A stretch of 64,000 bases of DNA from Palsa-883 sp963826975 (GCA_963826975.1 CAWGZJ010000005.1:434001-498000); one strand, 5' to 3'; shown: positions 1 to 9,027, counted from the stretch's first letter. The notes: generated from the letters alone by a model not told the origin. A program made the numbers and translations.

Positions 1-218
1 CTCACTACGGTGTGGCTGGCCGCGCCGTAAACGTACTCGACGGCATCACTGTTCACCGTGGTGCTGACGGCAGAGCCGCCAGAGGCCACATACTCCCGGC
101 CGCCGCTGTCCACCGTCACGCTGACCGCGGTACCACCCGACGTCACTGCGAGGAAATCGCCGTTGTGCAGCGTGATGCCGCTGGAGGTCATGCCGGAGGT
201 CACGATGTAGGTGGTCAT
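1..218 (-). CDS. AIDA-type repeat surface protein, N-terminal part (cut by window edge)
   Basis: The minus strand reads an open frame from an ATG at 218 to the left edge. A GAGGAG Shine-Dalgarno lies about 10 bases upstream. The product begins MTTYIVTSGMTSSGITLHNG and continues in Ser/Thr/Gly/Val-rich units with the motifs VDSGGREYVASGG and VNSDAVEYVYG. This roughly 19-residue rhythm is that of AIDA repeats in passenger domains of autotransporters and other secreted beta-helix proteins. No signal peptide precedes the repeats, as is often seen in Acetobacteraceae members, which may rely on a C-terminal signal. The C-terminus lies outside the window, so the export route and total length are unknown. 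Family assignment is by eye from the repeat pattern. Confidence 0.65.
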   Translation of the reverse strand, partial: MTTYIVTSGMTSSGITLHNGDFLAVTSGGTAVSVTVDSGGREYVASGGSAVSTTVNSDAVEYVYGAASHTVV

Positions 219-293
219 GGCGGCGTAGCTCCTCGCGAGGCAACGACGCCCGCTCTGGCAGGCCGCGGCGCGCTCGCCGCAGCCGCTCGCTGA

Positions 294-361
294 TTATGAC
301 GCACTGGTTATGACGCACTGGTTATGACGCACTGGTTATGACGCACTGGTTATGACGCACT
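294..361. repeat. 14-bp tandem repeat, about five copies
   Basis: The unit TTATGACGCACTGG repeats head to tail with an exact 14-base period (copies begin near 294, 308, 322, 336 and 350); the last copy diverges at its end. It lies between the divergent AIDA-type gene and pstS, about 75 bases upstream of the AIDA start codon. Fourteen is not a multiple of three, so copy-number change would alter promoter spacing rather than a protein. Confidence 0.95.
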
Positions 362-517
362 CTGGGCAAGCCCGAACCTTGTAGCGCGGCCTCCCACTTG
401 CCGCGCTGGGTCTGCCCCGCAGGATCATGCGCCCTGCCGTACAGGGGAAGGCGCTCACGATTCCGTGTCAGCCCGAACGGCAACCGCCCCGGATCACACC
501 CGGTTGACACCGGCCTG

Positions 518-546
518 CTGTCATCGAACCTTCATCAAACTGCAAT
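518..546 (+). promoter_or_regulatory. Pho box upstream of pstS (three half-sites)
   Basis: Three 7-base direct repeats spaced by 4 bases are visible: CTGTCAT (518-524), CCTTCAT (529-535) and CTGCAAT (540-546). The 11-base period and the CTGTCAT core match the PhoB-binding Pho box known from proteobacteria. The site ends 83 bases before the pstS start codon, where an activator site is expected. Binding by the PhoB encoded at the end of this operon is inferred. Confidence 0.85.
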
Positions 547-629
547 CGAAGCGTCGCCACCTGCGCCTAGGGTCCGCCGCGGTCGCCGACCGGATCCGAG
601 CGGCCATCGCGTGTTGAGGAGGCAGGGGA

Positions 630-1662
630 ATGAAATTCAGGACCACGGCACTGGCCGTTACACTGGTCAGCTTTGCGGCCGGGTTTGGCTTCGCCGCGCA
701 GGCGCAGACCCAGATCACCGGCGCGGGCTCGACCTTCGCCGCGCCGATCTACGGCAAATGGGGCGAGGCAGGTGCGGCCGCCACCGGCGTGAAGCTGAAC
801 TACCAGGCGATCGGGTCCGGCGCCGGCATCAACCAGATCAACAACCGCACCGTCGATTTCGGCGCCTCCGACATGCCGGTGGCCGCCGACCAGCTCACCG
901 CGCACAAGCTGATGCAATTCCCCACCGTGATCGGCGGCGTGGACATCATCGTGAACCTGCCCGGCATCAAGGCGGACCAGTTGAAGCTGACCGGACCGAT
1001 CCTGGCCGACATCTATCTCGGCAAGATCACCAAGTGGAACGATCCGGCCATCGCGAAGCTCAATCCGGACTTGAAACTGCCGTCCCTGGCGATCGCGCCG
1101 GTGCACCGCGCCGACGGCTCCGGCACCACCTTCGTGTTCACCGACTACCTGTCGATGCAGAGCGACGAGTGGAAGTCGAAGGTCGGCGCCTCCACCTCGG
1201 TGGCCTGGCCGGACGGCGCCGGCGCCAAGGGCAGCGACGGCGTCGCCGCCACGGTGCAGCACATCCCCGGCGGCATCGGCTACGACGAGAGCGCCTATGC
1301 CGACGCAGAACCACCTGACCACGGCGATGATGCAGAACAAGGCGGGCCAGTTCGTTGCGCCCACGATGGCGGCGTTCGCGGCCTCGGCCGCCAGCGCGGA
1401 CTGGTCGAAGGTGCAGAATTTCGCGATCGATCTGAACGACCAGCCGGGCGCCGCAAGCTGGCCGATCGAGAGCGCCACGTTCGTGCTGCTGCCGACCGAT
1501 CCGAAGGATGTCGCGCAGAGCGCCGCGGTGAAGAAGTTCTTCGACTGGGGCTTCGCGCATGGCAGCGACATCGCAACGACGCTGCTCTACATCCCGCTGC
1601 CGGAGACCGTGCACAACGCCATCCGCGCCGCCTGGAAGGCAGCGGTTCCGGGCACCATGTAA
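630..1662 (+). CDS. pstS: Phosphate ABC transporter, periplasmic phosphate-binding protein PstS (one frameshift)
   Basis: PstS captures inorganic phosphate in the periplasm and delivers it to PstCA. A Sec signal peptide spans about residues 1-25 (MKFRTTALAVTLVSFAAGFG, then AAQAQ). The mature start TQITGAGSTFAAPIY is the family signature, and SDMPV, KWND, HRADGSGTTFVFTDYL and GGIGY follow in normal order. At about 1300 the frame moves by one base: GIGYDESAYA must join TQNHLTTAMMQNKAG, as PstS proteins read at this point. One extra base in the sequence is the simplest explanation. About 343 residues when repaired, normal for the family. The start codon follows GAGGAGGCAGGGG and lies downstream of the Pho box. 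First gene of pstSCAB-phoU-phoB. Confidence 0.93.
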
Positions 1663-1671
1663 CGATAAAGG

Positions 1672-1840
1672 AAGACTCTCCCTCTCCCCTTGAGGGCTTG
1701 GGCCGCGAAGCGGACCAAGGTTGGGGTGAGGGGTTGGTGCCAGGGTCACACCGAAAGTTCACGCCGCGCCGACCCCTCCCCCCAACCTTGGTCCGCTTCG
1801 CGGCCCAAGCCCTCAAGGGGAGGGGGAGAGCTTCGTCCTC
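1672..1840. repeat. Long inverted repeat between pstS and pstC (palindrome family 1)
   Basis: Arms of about 65 bases pair almost fully around a loop containing TCACACCGAAAG. The arms carry CTTGAGGG, GGCCGCGAAGCGGACC and CAAGGTTGGGG. Related copies or halves occur at 13813-13929, 29402-29440, 41024-41088 and 53820-53862. In RNA this would fold into a strong hairpin just after the pstS stop and could shield pstS mRNA or attenuate pstCAB, which is inference. Nothing in it suggests coding. Confidence 0.85.
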
Positions 1841-1961
1841 CGGCTCCGCCTTAATCCTAACCCCCGCATAACAACCCTGGCCAGCGCATCGTGCAAAACG
1901 CCGTCACCGCCATGCCCGCATCCGACCCCGGCCCCGCCATCAGCGGCACGCGCCGCGGCTC

Positions 1962-2873
1962 ATGGGCGACATGATCTTCGCCGTCGCGGCACGCGCCTCC
2001 GGCGGCTTCGTGCTGCTGCTGCTGGGCGGCATCATCCTGTCGCTGTTCATCGGCGGCATAGGCGCCTTCCGCCATTTCGGCGCCGGCTTCGTGACCTCCA
2101 CCGCGTGGGACCCGGTCAAGCAGGATTTCGGCGCGCTGGTGTCGGTCTACGGCACCCTGGTCACCTCGGTGATCGCCCTGGTGCTGGCGGTGCCGCTGGC
2201 CTTCGGCATCGCCTTCTACCTGACCGAGCTCGCGCCCGCCTGGCTGCGCCGCCCGGTCGGCACCGCGATCGAACTGCTGGCCGCGGTGCCGTCGATCATC
2301 TACGGCATGTGGGGGTTCTTCGTGATCGTGCCGATCATGTCGGGCATCATCCAGCCCGCGATCATCGACGCGTTCGACGGCATCCCGGTGCTGCAGGACC
2401 TGTTCGCCGGCCCGCCGTTCGGCACCGGCATCTTCACCGCGGCATTGATCCTGGCGGTCATGGTGATCCCGTTCATCGCCGCCACCATGCGTGACGTGTT
2501 CGAAACGGTGCCCGCGGTCTACAAGGAATCCGCCTACGGCCTCGGCTGCACCACATGGGAAGTGATGCGCTCGATCGTGCTGCCCTACACGCGCGTCTCG
2601 GTGGTCGGCGGCATCATGCTGGGCCTGGGCCGCGCGCTCGGTGAGACGATGGCGGTGACCTTCGTCATCGGCAACGCCGACCGCATTTCCACCAGCGTGT
2701 TCGGCTCCGGCAACACCATCGCCTCGATCGTCGCGCTGGAGTTTCCGGAAAGCCCGGCCGGCAGCCTGAAGCTGGCCTCGCTGCTGGCACTCGGGTTCAT
2801 CCTGTTCGTGATCTCGTTCATCGTGCTGGCGATCTCGCGCATGCTGCTGCGGCCCAAGGCAGCCGGAGCATGA
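1962..2873 (+). CDS. pstC: Phosphate ABC transporter permease PstC
   Basis: Inner-membrane permease that pairs with PstA to form the phosphate channel. The frame shows six hydrophobic segments and the permease loop TTWEVMRSIVLPYTR followed by GGIMLGLGRALGETMAV, typical of PstC. The called ATG gives 303 residues, slightly short. An upstream ATG at 1912 starts MPASDPGPAISGTRRGS in another frame, which would join GDMIFAVAARASGG if one base is missing near 1960. That resembles the usual PstC N-terminus, so the true start is probably 1912. The stop overlaps the pstA start (ATGA), showing translational coupling. Confidence 0.93.
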   Translation: MGDMIFAVAARASGGFVLLLLGGIILSLFIGGIGAFRHFGAGFVTSTAWDPVKQDFGALVSVYGTLVTSVIALVLAVPLAFGIAFYLTELAPAWLRRPVGTAIELLAAVPSIIYGMWGFFVIVPIMSGIIQPAIIDAFDGIPVLQDLFAGPPFGTGIFTAALILAVMVIPFIAATMRDVFETVPAVYKESAYGLGCTTWEVMRSIVLPYTRVSVVGGIMLGLGRALGETMAVTFVIGNADRISTSVFGSGNTIASIVALEFPESPAGSLKLASLLALGFILFVISFIVLAISRMLLRPKAAGA

Positions 2874-3769
2874 GCGCGACCACCATCAACGGCCGCAGCG
2901 CTCCCGGCGCGGTCAAGGACCCGGCGGTCGCGCGCGCGCTGGGCCGGCGGCGGCAGCGTCATCAATCTCGTGGTCAAGACGCTGTGCGTGCTGGCGACGC
3001 TGATCGGCCTGGTGCTGCTGGCCTCGATCCTGTTCACCCTGCTGTGGAACGGTCTGGCCGGGCTGTCGCTGAATGTGTTCGTCTCGAACACGAAGCCGCC
3101 CGGCTCGCATGGCGGGTTGCTCAACGCCATCGTCGGCACGCTGATCCAGACCGGGATCGGCACCGCGATCGGCACGCCCATCGGCCTGATGGTCGGCACC
3201 TACCTGGCGGAATACAGCCAGCGGCTCGCGCATCTCCGACGTCGTGCGCTTCGTCTCCGACGTGCTGCTGTCGGCGCCGTCCATCCTGATCGGCCTGTTC
3301 ATCTACCAGTTGCTGGTGGAACCGATGGGCGGCTTCTCCGGCATCGCCGGCAGCCTGGCGCTGGCGGTGATGGTCATCCCGATCGTGGTGCGCACCACCG
3401 AGGACATGCTGCGGCTGATCCCCGCCACCCTGCGCGAGGCGGCGATCGGCCTCGGCGCGCCGAAATGGAAGGTGATCATGCTGATCTGCTATCGCGCGGC
3501 AATGGACGGGATCGTAACCGGCGTGCTGCTGGCGGTCGCGCGCATCGCCGGCGAGACGGCGCCGCTGCTGTTCACCAGCCTGGGCAACCTCAACTGGTCG
3601 GTCAGCCTGGGCCAGCCGATGGCCAGCCTGCCGGTGACCATCTATCAATATGCCGGCTCGGCGTTCGACGACTGGGTGCAGCTCGCCTGGGTCGGCGGCG
3701 CTGCTGATCACGGTCGGCGTGCTGGCGATCAATATCATCGCGCGGTTCGCGCTTCGACGCAGGACATAA
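2870..3769 (+). CDS. pstA: Phosphate ABC transporter permease PstA (three frameshifts)
   Basis: Second membrane subunit of the Pst importer. Repaired, it reads through TLCVLATLIGLVLLASILFT (first membrane segment), TPIGLMVGTYLAEYSQR, ISDVVRFVSDVLLSAPSILI, the permease loop LREAAIGLGAPKWKVIMLIC and a last segment ending NIIARFALRRRT. The frame must change by one base near 2951, 3228 and 3698, each time as one surplus G or C in GC-rich sequence. Conserved PstA sequence resumes at once each time. Start overlaps the pstC stop; the TAA ends at 3769, 40 bases before pstB. Confidence 0.9.
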
Positions 3770-3809
3770 CGGGACAGCCCGAACAGGACAGCCCCAGGCA
3801 GGACAGTCA

Positions 3810-4647
3810 ATGAGCACCACGATGAACGAGCAGCAGGGCCGGCAATCGGCAAGCTTCGGCGGCGTGCAGGCGCGATCCCACTCGACGATCAACGAGCCGC
3901 GCATCGCCATTCGCAAGCTGGATTTCTTCTACGGCAGCAACCGGGCGCTGAAGCACATCAATCTCGACCTGCCGGACCGCCAGGTGACCGGCATGATCGG
4001 CCCGTCGGGCTGCGGCAAATCCACGCTGCTGCGCGTGCTGAACCGGATGTACGACCTGTATCCCGGCCAGCGCGCCGCCGGGCGAGGTGATGATGGACGG
4101 CGTGAACATCATCGCCCCCGAGGTCGACCTGAACGCGCTGCGCGCGCGGATCGGCATGGTGTTCCAGAAGCCGACGCCGTTCCCGATGACGATCTACGAC
4201 AACATCGCCTTCGGCGTGAAGCTGCACGAGCGGCTGTCGCGCGCGGCGATGGACGAACGGGTCGAATGGTCGCTGACCCGCGCCGCGCTGTGGGACGAGG
4301 TGAAGGACCGGCTGAACAGCTCGGCGATGGGGCTGTCCGGCGGCCAGCAGCAGCGGCTGTGCATCGCGCGCACCATCGCGGTGCGCCCCGAGGTGATCCT
4401 GTTCGACGAGCCGACCAGCGCGCTGGACCCGATCAGCACACTGAAGGTCGAGGAGCTGATCGACGAGCTGAAGCACGACTTCACCATCGCCATCGTCACC
4501 CACAACATGCAGCAGGCGGCGCGCTGCGCCGACCAGGTGGCGTTCTTCTACCTGGGCGAGATGGTGGAAGTCGCGCCGGCGGCGCAGATGTTTACCGCGC
4601 CGAAGGAACGCCGCACGCAGGAATACATCACCGGCCGGTTCGGCTGA
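3810..4647 (+). CDS. pstB: Phosphate ABC transporter ATPase PstB (one frameshift)
   Basis: Cytoplasmic ATPase that powers phosphate import. Walker A GPSGCGKST is at residues 64-72, the PstB-typical VFQKPTPFPMTIYDN follows, the ABC signature is LSGGQQQRLCIAR, and Walker B reads VILFDEPTSALDPIST with the switch motif VTHNMQQAAR. Between ARVLNRMYDLYPGQRA-like N-terminal sequence and GEVMMDGVNI a one-base insertion near 4077 breaks the frame. Repaired length is about 279 residues, as expected. An N-terminal stretch of about 30 polar residues precedes the ATPase core, common in alphaproteobacteria. It lies 22 bases upstream of phoU. Confidence 0.94.
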
Positions 4648-4668
4648 ACCAGCGAAAGGAGGCATACA

Positions 4669-5387
4669 ATGACCGACGCCCCCGAGCATCTGGTCAAAAG
4701 CTACGACCAGGAGCTGAAGCGTCTCGCAACCTGATCACCGAGATGGGCGGCATCGTCGAGAGCCAGGTGGCGCTCGCCGCCGAGGCGATCATGGCGCGCG
4801 ACACCGAGGCGGCGACGCGCGTGGTCGAAGGCGATCCGAAGGTCGACGCGATCGAGCGCGAGGTGGAGCAGTTCGTCATTCGCATGCTGGCGCTGCGCCA
4901 GCCGATGGCCGCCGACCTGCGCCACATCGTCGCGGCGCTGAAGATCACCGGCGATCTGGAACGCATCGGCGATTATGCCGCCAACGTGGCCAAGCGCAGC
5001 ATCGTGCTAGGCCAGTTCTCCTTGTCGCTGAGCCTGTCCGGCCTCGGTCACATGGCGCAGCTGGTGCAGGACAACCTGAAGCTGATCATCGATGCGGTCG
5101 GCGAGAGCGACGCCGACAAGGCGATCCAGGTCTGGCGCTCCGACCAGATGATCGACGATCTGTACAACACGGTGTTTCGCGAGCTGATCACCTACATGAT
5201 GGAAGATCCGCGCAACATCACGCCGTGCACGCATCTGCTGTTCATCGCGAAGAACCTGGAGCGAATCGGCGATCATGCGACCAATATCGCCGAGACGGTG
5301 CACTACGCGGTGAACGGCGAGCCGCTGACCGAGGCGCGGCCGAAGGGCGACACCTCGGCCTATGCCGTGGTGCGGCCCCGTGAGTGA
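4669..5387 (+). CDS. phoU: Phosphate signalling protein PhoU (one frameshift)
   Basis: PhoU links Pst transporter state to the Pho sensor kinase and restrains the Pho response under phosphate sufficiency. The start codon follows AAAGGAGG, an ideal ribosome site. The two PhoU repeats are seen with their metal-binding signatures ERIGDYAANVAKRS and ERIGDHATNIAETV. After MTDAPEHLVKSYDQELKRL one base seems missing near 4725; RNLITEMGGIVESQVALA then follows in the next frame. Repaired length about 240 residues, normal. Position between pstB and phoB fits the usual alphaproteobacterial order. Confidence 0.93.
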
Positions 5388-5460
5388 AGCGTGGGTGAGT
5401 GAGCGAGGCTGAGTTGAGCAAGGCTGGCAATTCTGATCGGCGAAGAAACGAGGACCCGAC

Positions 5461-6178
5461 ATGCTTGATGGAGTTTCCGGCCTGTCCAAACCGCTGGTGC
5501 TGGTGGTGGAGGACGAGGCCGCGCTGGCGACCATGCTGCGCTACAACCTGGAGAAGCAGGGCTTCCGCGTCGAGGAAGCGGCCGACGGCCAGGAAGCGCT
5601 GACCCGCATCGCCGAGACGCAGCCCGACCTGGTGCTGCTGGACTGGATGCTGCCGGTGATGTCCGGCATCGAGGTGTGCCGCCAGATCCGCCGCCGCCCC
5701 ACCACGCGCGATCTGCCGGTGATCATGGTGACCGCGCGCACCGAGGACCAGGACGCGGTGCGCGGCCTGAACACCGGGGCCGACGACTACATCACCAAGC
5801 CGTTCAACATGGAGGCGCTGCTGGCGCGGATGCGGGCGCTGCTGCGCCGATCCGAACGCGGTGCCGGCGAAGGGGCAGCTGGCGTTCCACGACATCTCGC
5901 TGGACCTGGCGGCGCACCGCGTCAGCCGCAACGGCCGGCCGGTGCATCTGGGGCCGACCGAGTTCCGGCTGCTGGAATTCTTCATGCAGCATCCGCGGCG
6001 GGTGTTCTCGCGCGAGGAAGTGCTGGATGCCGTGTGGGGTCCGGACATCCATGTCGAGCCGCGCACGGTGGATGTGCATATCCGGCGCCTGCGCAAGGCG
6101 ATCAACGGGACGGGCGAACTGGACGTGGTGCGCACCGTGCGCGCCGCGGGCTATGCACTGGATACGGAACCGGTCTGA
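5461..6178 (+). CDS. phoB: Phosphate regulon response regulator PhoB (one frameshift)
   Basis: OmpR-family response regulator that binds Pho boxes, including the one before pstS. The receiver domain covers about residues 10-125 with acidic pocket VVEDEA, phosphoacceptor D61 in LVLLDWML and K113 in ITKPF. The winged-helix domain carries GPTEFRLLEFFMQHPRRVF and VDVHIRRLRKAI. Near 5858, at the linker (RRSER then VPAKGQLAFHD), a one-base insertion shifts the frame. No phoR kinase gene is adjacent; in many alphaproteobacteria it precedes pst. The ribosome site is the GAGGA ending about 8 bases before the ATG. The 3' end is duplicated just downstream. Confidence 0.92.
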
Positions 6179-6239
6179 CCGTCAGGGCTGCGCACTGGAT
6201 ACGCAACCGGTCTGACCGTCGGGGCTACGCGGTGACCGG
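6148..6239. repeat. 37-bp tandem duplication of the phoB 3' end
   Basis: The last 31 bases of phoB with 6 bases beyond its stop (6148-6184) are repeated at 6185-6221 with three or so substitutions, and a third truncated start (GGGCTACGCGGTGACCGG) runs into the end of the convergent MFS gene. The shared core is ACTGGATACG, then AACCGGTCTGACCGTC. The duplication leaves phoB intact. Confidence 0.85.
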
Positions 6240-7472
6240 TCCCATGCGGCGCGCGGGCGCGATGTGCCGGTGCGCACGCCAGAGCAGCCAGAACGCGATT
6301 GCCGCGTTGGCAACGTTCCAGGCGACGCCGTTGGCGAAGGCGGCGCGGTAGGAGCCGGTCAGGTCGAAAATCTCGCCCGACATCCAGCCACCGAGCGCCA
6401 TGCCGAACAGTGTCAGCATCAGCACCACGCCGACGCGGCGACCGGCTTCGCGCGCGGGGAAGCACTCGCGGATGATGATGGCGTAGCTAGGCACCAGCCC
6501 GCCCTGCACCAGGCCGAAAAAGGCGGAGACGACATAGAGGGCGGTTTCGCCGGTCAGACCGAGATACAGCACCAGCGCAGCGGTCTGCGCGAGCGACCCG
6601 ATCAGCAGGGTGGCGATGCCGCCGATGCGGTCGGCGACGTAGCCTGAAGCGACCCGGCTGATCACGCCGCAGCCAAGCACCAGCGACAGCATCCGCGCGC
6701 CAACCTGCGTGCCGTAACCGAGGTCCCCGCAATAGGCAACGATATGCACCTGCGGCATCCCCATGGCGACACAGCAGCACATGCCGGCGACCGCGAGCGC
6801 CGCCTGTAGCGTGCCGGGGCGCAGGCCGAGCGTGCCGAGGCTCGGTGCGACAACTGCCTGGCCGAGCATGCGGCCGGGTGGGCGGCCCCGCAGCAGAAAA
6901 GCCAGCGGCAGCATGGTGAGAACGCAGAATGCGCCGATGCCAAGATGGGTGGCGCGCCAGCCGTAGACGCCGATCGCGTGCTCCACCACCGGCGGCCAGA
7001 ATGTGCCGGCGGCATAGTTGCCGGAGGCGACGATCGAGACGGCGATGCCTCGGCGGCGGGCGAACCAGTGGGAGATCTCGGCGACCAGCGGCGCGAAGGT
7101 GGCGGAGCAGCCGAGGAAGCCGATCAGCAGGCCATAGGCGAGCGCGAAAGTGGTGGCGTTTGGCGCGAGGCCGGCGGCGATGTAGCCGAGGCCAAGCGCG
7201 ATGGCCCCGCCGGCGAGCGGCACGATCACACCGACCCGATCAGCGACCCAGCCCCATAGCACGCCGCCGAAGGCGAAGCCGACCAGGGTGACGGTGTAGG
7301 GCAGCGAGGCGGCGCCTCGGTCGAGGTGGAAAGCGGCCTGCACGGCGGGCAGGGCGACCACGACGGACCACATGCCGACGCCGCCGATGGTGCTGAGCAG
7401 CACGGCGATGGCGAGGCGGAACCACGCGTAGGGGGAGTCCACCTCGCGGCGCGGCCTGGGTTGGGTGGGCAC
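6225..7472 (-). CDS. MFS transporter
   Basis: A 415-residue major facilitator carrier with about twelve hydrophobic segments. It contains the MFS loop GWVADRVGVIVPLAGG after segment 2 and the matching second-half loop SGYVADRIGGIATLLIGS. The GTG at 7472 is preferred because GAGGAA precedes it by about 11 bases and the protein VPTQPRPRREVDSPYAWFRL then runs straight into the first membrane segment; the longer open frame upstream only translates an inverted repeat. It resembles carriers of the oxalate/formate and monocarboxylate type, but the substrate cannot be told. It sits downstream of a second MFS gene on the same strand. Confidence 0.85.
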   Translation of the reverse strand: MPTQPRPRREVDSPYAWFRLAIAVLLSTIGGVGMWSVVVALPAVQAAFHLDRGAASLPYTVTLVGFAFGGVLWGWVADRVGVIVPLAGGAIALGLGYIAAGLAPNATTFALAYGLLIGFLGCSATFAPLVAEISHWFARRRGIAVSIVASGNYAAGTFWPPVVEHAIGVYGWRATHLGIGAFCVLTMLPLAFLLRGRPPGRMLGQAVVAPSLGTLGLRPGTLQAALAVAGMCCCVAMGMPQVHIVAYCGDLGYGTQVGARMLSLVLGCGVISRVASGYVADRIGGIATLLIGSLAQTAALVLYLGLTGETALYVVSAFFGLVQGGLVPSYAIIIRECFPAREAGRRVGVVLMLTLFGMALGGWMSGEIFDLTGSYRAAFANGVAWNVANAAIAFWLLWRAHRHIAPARRMGPVTA

Positions 7473-7600
7473 TTGTCTGGCGTTTCCTCGTGGGACTTGA
7501 GGGTAGGCGTGCGGGACGGGAGTTGGATAGGCCAGGGCCAATTGGTGGCTGGGCGGGCGGACCCATTGGGAGCGGGATTCGTGCTGGGCCCGGCATAGCA

Positions 7601-7717
7601 AGGCAGTTTCACCACAGAGGCACAGAGACACAGAGAAGCAAGGCAATCGAAAGCGCTCCGCGCGAAGCGCCATTGCTGCTTTCTCTGTGTCTCTGTGCCT
7701 CTGTGGTGAAACTGCCT
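7601..7717. repeat. Inverted repeat with perfect 37-bp arms (palindrome family 2)
   Basis: Arms 7601-7637 and 7681-7717 are exact reverse complements, built from runs like CACAGAGGCACAGAGACACA. The 43-base loop holds GCGCTCCGCGCGAAGCGC followed by CATTGCT. A second member at 62832-62932 has different arms but the same loop core in the other orientation. It lies between the two MFS genes. Confidence 0.9.
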
Positions 7718-7722
7718 TCCGA

Positions 7723-9027
7723 TCAGGCGAGCGGCAGCGATGGCGGGTCGGGAAGCGGGATTGGGGGGCGGGCGAACAGGGCTGCGATGACGGCAAGCAC
7801 CGACAGGGTCGCGAAACATTCCAGCGAAAGAGCGTAAGTTCCGGTGGCGTCGCGCAGGATCCCCGACAGCAGCGGCCCGGCGGCCTGCGCCAACACCTGG
7901 AAGGTCAGCGCGACGCCGCGGATCGCGCCGTAGCTGCGCCGGCCGTAGTAGTCGGCCCAGGCGACCGGCGGCAGGGTCAGCAGCCCGCCGATGCCGGCGC
8001 CGAAGATCGCGGCGGCGGTGGAAAACTCGGGCGTCGTGGTGGCGACCAGCAGGCCGAGCGTGCCGACCGCCTGCAGCGCACCGACGCCGGCGAGCCTGTA
8101 GCGTACCGGCAGGCGGCGGGGGAGAAAACCGAAGCCGAGGCTGCCGCAGCCGGAGGCGAACGAGAACGCGCCGACGATGGTGGCGGCGGTGGTGGGGCTC
8201 AGGCCGCGCTCCACCAGGTAGGCGGCCTGGTGCAGGGAGACGCCGGCCTGCACCGGGTAGGCGAACACGGTGAACAGCGCGAGCAGCCAGAAGGCGCGGG
8301 TGCGCAGCGCCTGGGCTCGGGTGAAGTGCGGTTCTGGCGTGCGCGAAGTGGGCGCGGCGGTGGCGGTTTGCGGGGCGGTGGGGGCGTGGTTGTCGGGGTG
8401 CAGGCCGACATCCTCGGGCGCTCGGACGATCAGCAGGACGCTGGGCAGGAAGCCGATGGCGAGGACGGCAAGGCCGATGGCGATCCAGCCGGCGCGCCAG
8501 GAGCCGTATTGCACGATGGCGGCCTGGCCGATCAGCGGCAGGGTGGCGAGGCCGACCATCTGCGCCGTGGTGGCGAGCGCGTTGGCGGTGGCGCGGCGGG
8601 CGATGAACCAGTTGTTGACCGCGCCGTAGATGCCAAGGTCGAACGGGCCGGCGAAGTTCATCCGGATGATGCAATAAAGCAAATAGAAGACCGCCAGGGA
8701 CTGCGTGAGCGACAGCGCCATGCAGGCGGCCGCGGTGGTCAGGACCGCGGCGCCGAGGATCAGGCGCGCGCCGGCGCGGTCCAGCAGGCGGCCGAGGCGG
8801 GGGGAGGCGAGCGCCGCGAGCAGCCCGCCGAGCGAGGCGGCGCCGGAGATCGCGGTGCGCGACCAGCCGAAGTTGCTGGTCATCGGGGCAACGAAGATCG
8901 ACAGGATGGCGACGCCGCCGCCGGCGCGGGAGAAGCCCGCGCAGCAGACGGCGCCGAGGATGACCCAGCCGTAGAAGAACGGCAGGCGGGGGATCAGGAG
9001 GCGGGGGAGACTCGAGGGGGCGAGCAT
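7723..9027 (-). CDS. MFS transporter
   Basis: A 434-residue major facilitator protein. It begins MLAPSSLPRLLIPRLPFFYG and has twelve hydrophobic segments; the first ones include FYGWVILGAVCCAGFSRAGG. The segment-2 loop reads SPRLGRLLDRAGARLILG, a relaxed form of the MFS motif. Polar residues around 215-245 form the central cytoplasmic loop. It is only distantly similar to the following MFS gene, so the pair is probably not a recent duplication. The substrate is unknown. The gene ends six bases from the right arm of the 7601-7717 inverted repeat. Confidence 0.85.
   Translation of the reverse strand: MLAPSSLPRLLIPRLPFFYGWVILGAVCCAGFSRAGGGVAILSIFVAPMTSNFGWSRTAISGAASLGGLLAALASPRLGRLLDRAGARLILGAAVLTTAAACMALSLTQSLAVFYLLYCIIRMNFAGPFDLGIYGAVNNWFIARRATANALATTAQMVGLATLPLIGQAAIVQYGSWRAGWIAIGLAVLAIGFLPSVLLIVRAPEDVGLHPDNHAPTAPQTATAAPTSRTPEPHFTRAQALRTRAFWLLALFTVFAYPVQAGVSLHQAAYLVERGLSPTTAATIVGAFSFASGCGSLGFGFLPRRLPVRYRLAGVGALQAVGTLGLLVATTTPEFSTAAAIFGAGIGGLLTLPPVAWADYYGRRSYGAIRGVALTFQVLAQAAGPLLSGILRDATGTYALSLECFATLSVLAVIAALFARPPIPLPDPPSLPLA

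Noticed and set aside
294..361. Possible CRISPR array
   Set aside because: The repeats are directly adjacent without spacers. The arrays at 11631, 40478 and 54987 likewise lack spacers, and no cas gene is present.
2870..3769. Programmed ribosomal frameshifting in pstA and its neighbours
   Set aside because: The shifts occur at many unrelated sites in many genes and lack slippery heptamers; sequence error or mutation is simpler.
6225..7796. Longer 523-residue version of the first MFS protein
   Set aside because: The extra N-terminus translates the 7601-7717 inverted repeat and has no membrane or signal character; a GTG with a good ribosome site lies at 7472.
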